From contig NC_087073.1 in assembly GCF_026151205.1 (NCBI RefSeq), positions 11,136,636 to 11,200,635 of the forward strand: a stretch of DNA of 64,000 bases. Direction: 5' to 3'. The stretch is from Bolinopsis microptera (Eukaryota; Ctenophora; Tentaculata; Lobata; Bolinopsidae). The translations under genes were made by a program, and so were the position numbers. Positions 23,790 to 64,000 of the stretch are shown in pieces. A model generated the notes under the pieces. It ran no database searches. It worked only from the letters and a program-made list of their open reading frames with translations, and was not told where the DNA came from. Every line of letters begins with the position of its first letter. The first letter of the stretch is position 1.

Positions 23790-26670
23790 TGAGTCGTTAA
23801 TTGCACACACGTGTTCTTCGGTATTGACATCTGAGTTGATACCTCAATTGTTATCAATACCATGTCTCACAAGATTATGTCGACTCGATAGCAGTTTATC
23901 AATTATCTACTATACCAACAAAATAGCATTATAAAGTAATGCACATGTCAAGGTAATAACAATACTTATATAAGTCATGCGACTGGATAGATTATAAACT
24001 GCATTATTCTATCGTATTTTTATTACTATTAGCGCGGGAGACCTAAACTTTACTGGGGTCCCCAGGTAACAGACAACTGTGATCCGAAGTTAAGAATGAG
24101 CTCCTGCTCCGATCACACATTATAAATATAAACCTTGGCAAAGAAATTAGACGTCCTTCCTTTCAATTACCAAACTCTCTCCCGCTTGTTATTTGGAGCC
24201 TGGACCCATTTTAGCGTTGGTTTATCGATGAGTAAGGCAGCTAACAGGGCTGAAGAAGTAATAGCTATTCTTTTGTAGAGTAGAATCATGCTCTTAAAGT
24301 GGAGCTAATGAAGCCAGCTGACTGATCATTTGACGTGAAGCTTAACGGTAACCAGGCCACGGGGCCAAGGCTCATCATTATAGTTAGTTTGATTGATTGG
24401 AGCGATTGGGACCATTCAAACAAGTAAATGATGGTGCGGGGAGCTAATGGCTCATTACTAATAGAATTAGAATGATAAGTAATAACAGTAAACGGTCTTG
24501 CAGAAGGCAAGATTTGAAGCATAATATCGATTAAGTGCTGTGCCATTCGATCTATGATGAGAAGTTCGTACGGTACGTACTTTAAAAAATTGCTGTACCG
24601 TACGTACTAATAAAATTATAAAGTTATAAAGTACGATAAATGGGTTTTCGATGGAAGTCCGACTATCCTGACAAAATGATAACAGGTGCACTTGAAATGG
24701 CGCTACGGGCACCTAAACTTATGTCGCCGCATTCTTATTTCCATCATTAGAATAGTATGACTGTACGTACTCCTATTTAATTGAGTATCCTATCTAATTG
24801 AGTATCCTCCTATCTTATTGAGTATCCTCCTATCTAATTGAGTATAATTATTGCAGTTATTCAAATTAATTTATTGTCTTAAAAATTGTTTAATTCGACT
24901 TTAGCATCACTTGCACCAAAATTTTGGTTTGAAAATTGCATACATACCTGCCAATTTTACAACAATAGAAAAATAAGTGATAAGGTAAAAAACGGACACC
25001 ATTTTTTCAGAAAAGTTTGAAATCTGAAGATTTCAAACTTAAACAAAAGATCGCTCTGTATATGTGATTTTGATGGATCCAAATAGTGCAACATCTGAAG
25101 AATTCATTAGCAATGCCAGCCGTTGCAAAGCTATCCAAATAATATAATATCCTTGTATATAAGGAGGGGGTGCATGTTCAAAGCCCTGCACCTCGAAACA
25201 TAACAATAACATAGGTCGCCAAAACAAAACGATTCAGCGCTGAAGGCTGATACTTTTTATATCTTTTATATCTTAAAGTGATAACGTCAACAGTGCAGTA
25301 TCAAATTAATATTAGCCAGGATAAGTATTATGATAAGTATTATAATATCGATAAGCATTATGATAATTTATATTATAATAAGTATAATAATAAATATTGA
25401 TATTATAATAATGATAATACACAATAACAATTCTTAAAGGGTCATTCAAAACTTACGATTAACCGCATAACATAACCATTAATCACGGTTACTGGATCAT
25501 GAATCATGATATAACTGGAGGTTCAATCTTGATCGATTTTATAGTACATAGTAGCGGAGAGAAAATGACGTCATCCGACGTGTCAAAACCAGAATTTACA
25601 GCGCTCATAACCAATTCCAATGAAATGTCTCGCCACTTAATAAGTTAATAGATATTAAACAGCAAATATAAATTAAAAACAGACCATCTGCGGCATTTCA
25701 ACTACTCGGTGAGAAAGATGGTTAATAAACTTGACAACTGAAGAACTGATGCCCAGTGGGGAGATGAAGCATAAATACTTAATTAATTAATTACGTGTTT
25801 ATTTCTCAGTAAAGAACTGTTACGAGATCAAATGTAGCATCTTACTCGACTGAAATGTCATTAAAAATAAAGTGTCCAGGTTACAGTAACGTATGAATAA
25901 AAGATGGACGATTAGCTCACAGAGGTTTGGTATTTTGAATTACTAAACAAATGCCCAAGGCACGAGCATAATTATTACACTTCAGAATACCAAACTTCCA
26001 TAAGCAGTGCTCGCGGTTATTTATATTGCTATAAGTATAATTCTTCTCGACCTGGCAACACAAAAGAAAACTGAATGTTTGATGTTGCTAGAAATTTACG
26101 GTCACGAATGATACCCATAAATATTAACACGCGGGTCAGTAACCTGTAAAGTGTAAAGCTAAAAGGTTAGGAATTGTCTCACATTGGTAATGGTTAGATA
26201 AAGGTTTCATGACGTTCCATTGCAAGCTTTTGATATAAAATAGTCTAACACATAGTAAATTAAAAAAATTAAGTTTAATACTTTAATGTTTAACATGTGA
26301 TATGTAACATAATTTACAAGCTACCCTTAGGCTTAAGTTAAAGCATCCCTAATATAAATGCCTTTTATATTTCATTACCTGTGTCAACTGTCAAACAACA
26401 AACGAGCGCAAGCCCGGTAACTTTTAAAATTTTAGTGAGTGGCACTTCAAATGGTGGTAAAGCGATATAAATCATTTGCTTCACGCTATATCGCAGCCAT
26501 TCGGCCATATCCAGGGCGTACCAAAGGGAATGAATTGTCTAACCAATAACTGAAACTCTAACTCGCATGACGTAACTAATTGCACCCACTACTCTAACTC
26601 AGTACTACTACTCATAAAGCAGCTACATGACAGAGCAGGGATAAATATTATTTATTAACTAAAAGTTTAC
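23790..26670. other. no gene seen
   Basis: AT-rich DNA. It contains a 20-25 bp minisatellite (TATCTAATTGAGTATCC type, 24775-24845), a perfect hairpin at 25013-25040 (AAGTTTGAAATCT arms), and a GGGGTCCCCAGG motif at about 24055 shared with 26738 and 27690. Confidence 0.4.
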
Positions 26671-26671
26671 T

Positions 26672-26760
26672 GGGCCGGGCCGCGCTCAGCCTGTCATTCC
26701 GCCTAATCTCTATTATGTTAATGAACATAATAGCCTGGGGTCCCCAGGGAACTAAAAGTC
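26672..26760. repeat. dispersed repeat with CGCTCAGCCTGTCATTCCGC and CCTGGGGTCCCCAGG
   Basis: This roughly 90-bp block recurs in the same orientation at 27643-27715. Both contain CGCTCAGCCTGTCATTCCGC and the perfect palindrome CCTGGGGTCCCCAGG. A related block lies at about 26910-26950. Confidence 0.65.
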
Positions 26761-27642
26761 TACATAACAAGGACTAAAACAAGCTATAATTTTGTTACAA
26801 AAAAAATTTTTGTATATAACTGTTTAGTGTTTACATGTTTAGTATTTGTCTCACCACTTGCACATTGCAAGTTGCAACCTTGGCTAGTTTTCAGCTACAG
26901 TAGCCCTTACTGGGCGGCGCTCAGTTAAGTAGCTGTCCGCTGTCATTCTGCCGCACGTGTCAGCCGTCAGGCCAAGCAACGTTTGGCAATTTAGTATTAG
27001 TGATTAGACACTAGTTCTAGTACTAGTAGCTATAGCTGTGCTACTGCTAGTAGCTCTCACAGTATTAAAGCAAATCAGAGGGCTTTGCGCCTTGACGAGG
27101 ACGTGTGATATAATTATGAATTATGTTAATGGACGATAGTGATACCCGTATAATATGTATGTTAACATCGTTTATAAATAATATTTATTTGAAAAACATT
27201 TATTTAACGCGATCGGTCGATGATATGAGTTGCGAAGCAACTCCAAACTCGACGCGCGCGTTAGCAGTTAGTTGTTAGTACATCTAGTAGGTTTTAATTT
27301 GATACATGTTACGTATCACAAATATCAGAGATATTCCGCCTTCGGCGACGCGCGCTTCGCGCGCGAAAAGTGGCATGCAACGTATGTCAAGTTTCAATAC
27401 AACATGATGTATATTATAAATATTATACTTATAGTTAGCTAGTTAGTAGTTATACTTATAGTTATATAACTAATACTATATCCAATATAATATTCATAGC
27501 ATAAACCTAAAATAATTATGTCATGCAGCTTAAGTTATTTCAACAGCACATATAATGCAATTATTAACTTTACGACTGATCTTTTTATGCTCTTTTGTGT
27601 TCTGGCGTTTATGATTATCATATTCATCGAACATTTTGTAGG

Positions 27643-27882
27643 GCCGCGGCGCTCAGCCTGTCATTCCGCCAAATCTCTATGTTTATGAATATTATAGCCT
27701 GGGGTCCCCAGGTAACGAAAATTATATTACGGTTAGAACCGGACCGATGCGCTCGATCCACTCGAAATCGCAGGTTATTAATATTATAAATATACCTGTT
27801 CGTACGGACATCCAACATCACTATCAGGCTTAATTTGTGTCCATAAAAGATATGGCGGAATGACAAGCTGAGCGCCGCCCAA
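27643..27882. mobile_element. about 240-bp inverted-repeat element (MITE)
   Basis: The left end has GGCGCTCAGCCTGTCATTCC and the right end the inverse GGAATGACAAGCTGAGCGCC. Imperfect termini of about 28 bp face each other and no coding region lies between. The target duplication was not resolved. Confidence 0.55.
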
Positions 27883-30588
27883 GGCAATATGATTATGAAT
27901 AAGATCGTAGGGTTGAGGGTACGTTCCCCGAAATTTGAAATTGGAAATGAAAGTCTTGACAGATAAACGTGGATCTGAAAAATGGCAGAATTTTTATGAT
28001 GTTAAATGATGTAAATGTGAAATTTAATATTCCTTTAAGTTTAACTTAAAGCGCTCGTCTTTTTATGTGGGTTATAGCTATTACTATTAGAACTAGGGTT
28101 TTACGAAATATCTTAATCCTACCCAGTACCCATAACCTAAATCTAATAAATATGAAATTTTAAATTTCACAAAGTCTTATTTTGTCAAATGAAAATCTCC
28201 CATTTTGTAATAAGGGTGTACACGCATTTATAATAGTGAGAGCTGCGTTATCACTGATTGGACGTTCTTTTAATTTGTCAATTTGTGTCTGCTAATCTTG
28301 TTCATTGATGTACAATTGACTGAGACTCTGTTAAATGAAGTAAATGTTAAAATTTACGGAAAATTCATTACAATTACAATAATATTTTCATGTTCCAACA
28401 AACGTCTGTGATTACAATTATAAAAGTAATAGAAAAATATTAGGCGTTATTAATAGAAAAGTGACTGATTAGTAATAATTGTCAGTTATTGACTAAAAGC
28501 AAGAATTAGACCCGTCACATAAATCAATTTCCAGACTCTGCATTACTTAAGAGTCCTCGTGAAATATATGGATCAAAAAATGATCGCTCTGAAATCCAGT
28601 CCTAGTTTTAAACATTCTACTTCTAGTCGGAATATGCTAGAAAATTTATTAGCATGGAATCTTCTGCATTCTGGAGATCCTAAATATATGCTATCATAGA
28701 GACGACAAAGGACACCACAATAGGATGTCTTGGTTATAATTGAGGAAGAAATCGTTTAGCAGTAATTAAATTAGTGAATCTAATTAGAGGTCTTTCTCGA
28801 AATAATTTGCATTCCCATCTTAAATATTAATCTTGTTCGTAACTTGTTAACACAACCTAAATAATCGACAGAAGAATGCTACATCGTATCAAATGATTTG
28901 CATTCAATACGGCAGTCTACCATACGGACGTTAAGCAACTGATACGCGGCACTAACAAGATCAAACACGGCCTCTAAGTAAGTACTAACATAATGAATCA
29001 ACGATCTCTGTTGAACAATAAATCATACGCATAACGCACCATACCAACAGATATGCATCATATTCTAATTTCTGAGAATACGTTTATATAACTATAAGCA
29101 ATTCAATTTTCAAGCGAAAAAATCTGAATCGTTAAGTGAAACGTTTTCGTGACAACTTTTTTTAAATAACTTAAATCTAAACTAAAATAAACAAAAATTC
29201 TTTAAAAATAAAATATCGAAAATAAAAATCAAATTTTAAACTTTAAAACCCAACTGCTAAGACATCACACAGTCCCAGCGGTTTACTATCATCTAACTCA
29301 AACATCATGCTATCCCTAAATACCATCTCAACACTTGGGATCCGCACACGCATCCAACTGGTTGTAGCTTTGTAGAAATGAGAATTGTCTCAAATTTATA
29401 GCGGCCGATGAAGGCGTTGAATGGCGCTGCGGCGCGGTTGGTAAATGAATTCAACTATTAAGCGCAATGATCATCATTCGTGATGAACTTGGTAACAAGG
29501 CGTAACCGTGAGAGCAGACATTTAACTAAATATCTGCGACTATTTGGCTACTTTAATGCTGCTGCGTTGGTAGGGTGGATTTATTGACTAAACAGCAGTT
29601 AAATCAACGCATTTTAAGACAAATCAGGATTCGTATCTGATACTGATCTCCATGAAGGGCAATTGAATAGCTCAAATATCTGAATTACCAGCTCAATTAT
29701 CTAAACGCCGCTGTGAATCAGACTATCGTGTGCTCAAATCAGTAGGTTATCTTAATACCATAATCTCCTAATAGTAATAAATAAGACTATAGTGCTGTCT
29801 AATGAAATTGGCCCCTACGGAACAGCTCCACCAATTAAAATACATACAAAATGAGAAGAGGGTGTGTCAGAAGCTCACTAACGATACCATTATAGAGGAC
29901 ATGTTTGCGGAGTATAGTAGACTCTAGATTAGGTAACAAATGGGCACATGTTCTGTAGTATCAACACTACCCTCCAGTTAACGACAAAATCAGAGAAGGA
30001 TCCCGACCATTTGAGGTTCCAGCCCAATTTGCCCCCCCCCCCCCTCCCCAAAACAAGTACATATTATACTATTGTAATTGCATGGCCCAATGGCCGCACC
30101 ACCCACAGTATGATTATAGATTCGTCCGGCTGATACGTAAGAATAGCGACAGATGCAAATATATTTGTATATTATTAATATAACGATCATAATATGTCAT
30201 GGAGAGGCTTGAGATGGCGGAATCCGAACTTATAAGTCAGATAACAAATACAGACAAGCCCGAGTTAACCTGTGAGAGTCTCAGTATTACCCACTTAGTT
30301 CTTCAATTGATCACTAGATTTGCTGTTCAATGGTTCGCGTGACGCATTTAAATTGCATCATACCTTTTGTCGGTATACATGTATGGATTGAGTATGATTC
30401 TTAGGGAGCTGTTATAGTGGCAGATATATATCCCGGTAATTGCCATCAGTAGTCGAGATGATATTAAGATCTGTACACGGATTGGACAGATACTGGAAGT
30501 ACGTGACTAATCTCAGTAGTTTTTCTCCCTCTACAACCTACTCCAGGAGGGTAATTAGAGGGTTTAGAAAGTTGGGAACTGCTCACTG
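27883..30588. other. downstream of the semaphorin gene; no gene seen
   Basis: AT-rich DNA without supported coding sequence. The 3' untranslated region of the semaphorin should lie just below 30588; its polyadenylation site was not located. A short C run lies near 30032-30044. Confidence 0.4.
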
Positions 30589-63404
<32,816 letters not shown>

Positions 63405-64000
63405 CTTCACGTAATCATTTCATCTCCACCTCATGCTATGAGTAGGCCTATTGAATATTATCAGTAGTAGATTATGAGATTTGATAACAATTATTAATAT
63501 TAAATCTAAAATAGCTAATAACTTAAAAACTTAAAATTAACCGTCTGCTTCAAGTGGGCAATACCATACTCTAAATACAAATTATCAATGATTTATTAAA
63601 ATTTTCAATGATTCCTCCTCAGGCGCTATACAGAGATAAAACCATGTGATCCAACATGGACTCACAAAACAAAACCTGGACAGTAAATTAAATTGGGGTT
63701 TACTGTGTATATAGATATATCTATCTTCCCTAATATACCAAGCCTCTTCTGAGAAATTATATAAAGAGGTCCACTGTCTGTAGCCTCTCAAGTGTCTCTT
63801 ACCCCCTCAGAACCTTAAGCTTAGTAACACGTACTGTGTCATATTTTGATGGAATAAAGCATGATATGTACTCAAATCACCACAAAATTTGATAAGAACT
63901 ATGATAAATCACATTCCTAGTATATATTATATATATTATACTGCACAAGATAATAAACTAAACGTTTGGGGGTAAAGAAGAGGCCTAGTTGCCGGAACCA
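63405..64000. other. upstream region of the semaphorin gene
   Basis: Should hold the 5' untranslated region and promoter for the minus-strand gene. AT-rich; no upstream exon, TATA box or other gene could be identified with confidence. Confidence 0.35.

Overview
The window looks like eukaryotic, metazoan genomic DNA: AT-rich, intron-rich, and full of minisatellites, short inverted-repeat transposons and retroelement fragments. All well-supported genes lie on the minus strand and have GT-AG introns. No operons, bacterial genes, tRNAs, rRNAs or CRISPR arrays are visible. A semaphorin, Penelope-like and LINE fragments, and hAT-type MITEs fit an animal. A cnidarian or ctenophore is my guess, but the sequence alone does not settle it.

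Region 1 (1-5.4 kb, plus 21-22 kb): three paralogous four-exon genes for small secreted cysteine-containing peptides (84, 81 and 87 codons) at 347-1067, 2105-3226 and 21074-22039. Each has a signal peptide exon, an acidic pro-region exon, an exon with a Lys-Arg processing site, and a last exon ending in a nearly invariant CNVWGGG[FY]SCVW. Between and around them lie a head-to-head palindrome of Penelope-like endonuclease fragments (3355-4538) and elements carrying GTCCG-type inverted repeats.

Region 2 (5.4-30 kb): gene-poor. It holds several MITEs (one hAT-like at 9335-9483), a decayed LINE reverse transcriptase (about 10130-10760), a possible last exon of an unknown minus-strand gene (11662-11868), an ORF broken by a 35-bp duplication (13059-13378), a 4.3-kb inverted-repeat element containing about 3.7 kb of G/A-rich minisatellite (15353-19692), and a 317-bp satellite (22455-23789).

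Region 3 (30.6-63.4 kb): one gene fills half the window. I assembled 23 exons whose phases all agree, giving a predicted 1004-residue transmembrane semaphorin: signal peptide, Sema domain, PSI domain with eight cysteines, two Ig domains, one membrane helix and a tail of about 260 residues with a PPxY motif. Its introns carry many minisatellites. The most striking is intron 12 (37164-40188). Its 5' end carries five extra in-frame copies of the exon-12 splice donor in a 99-bp repeat. Its 3' end carries about 20 extra copies of the exon-13 splice acceptor in a 43-bp repeat. Between the acceptor blocks sits a cloverleaf-shaped palindrome. A hAT-like MITE with a perfect 8-bp target duplication interrupts the donor array.

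How the parts relate: the semaphorin would act at the cell surface in plexin-type signalling, and the peptide genes are a separate secreted family. Nothing links the two functionally. The main novelty is structural: tandem amplification of splice sites within a domain-encoding gene.
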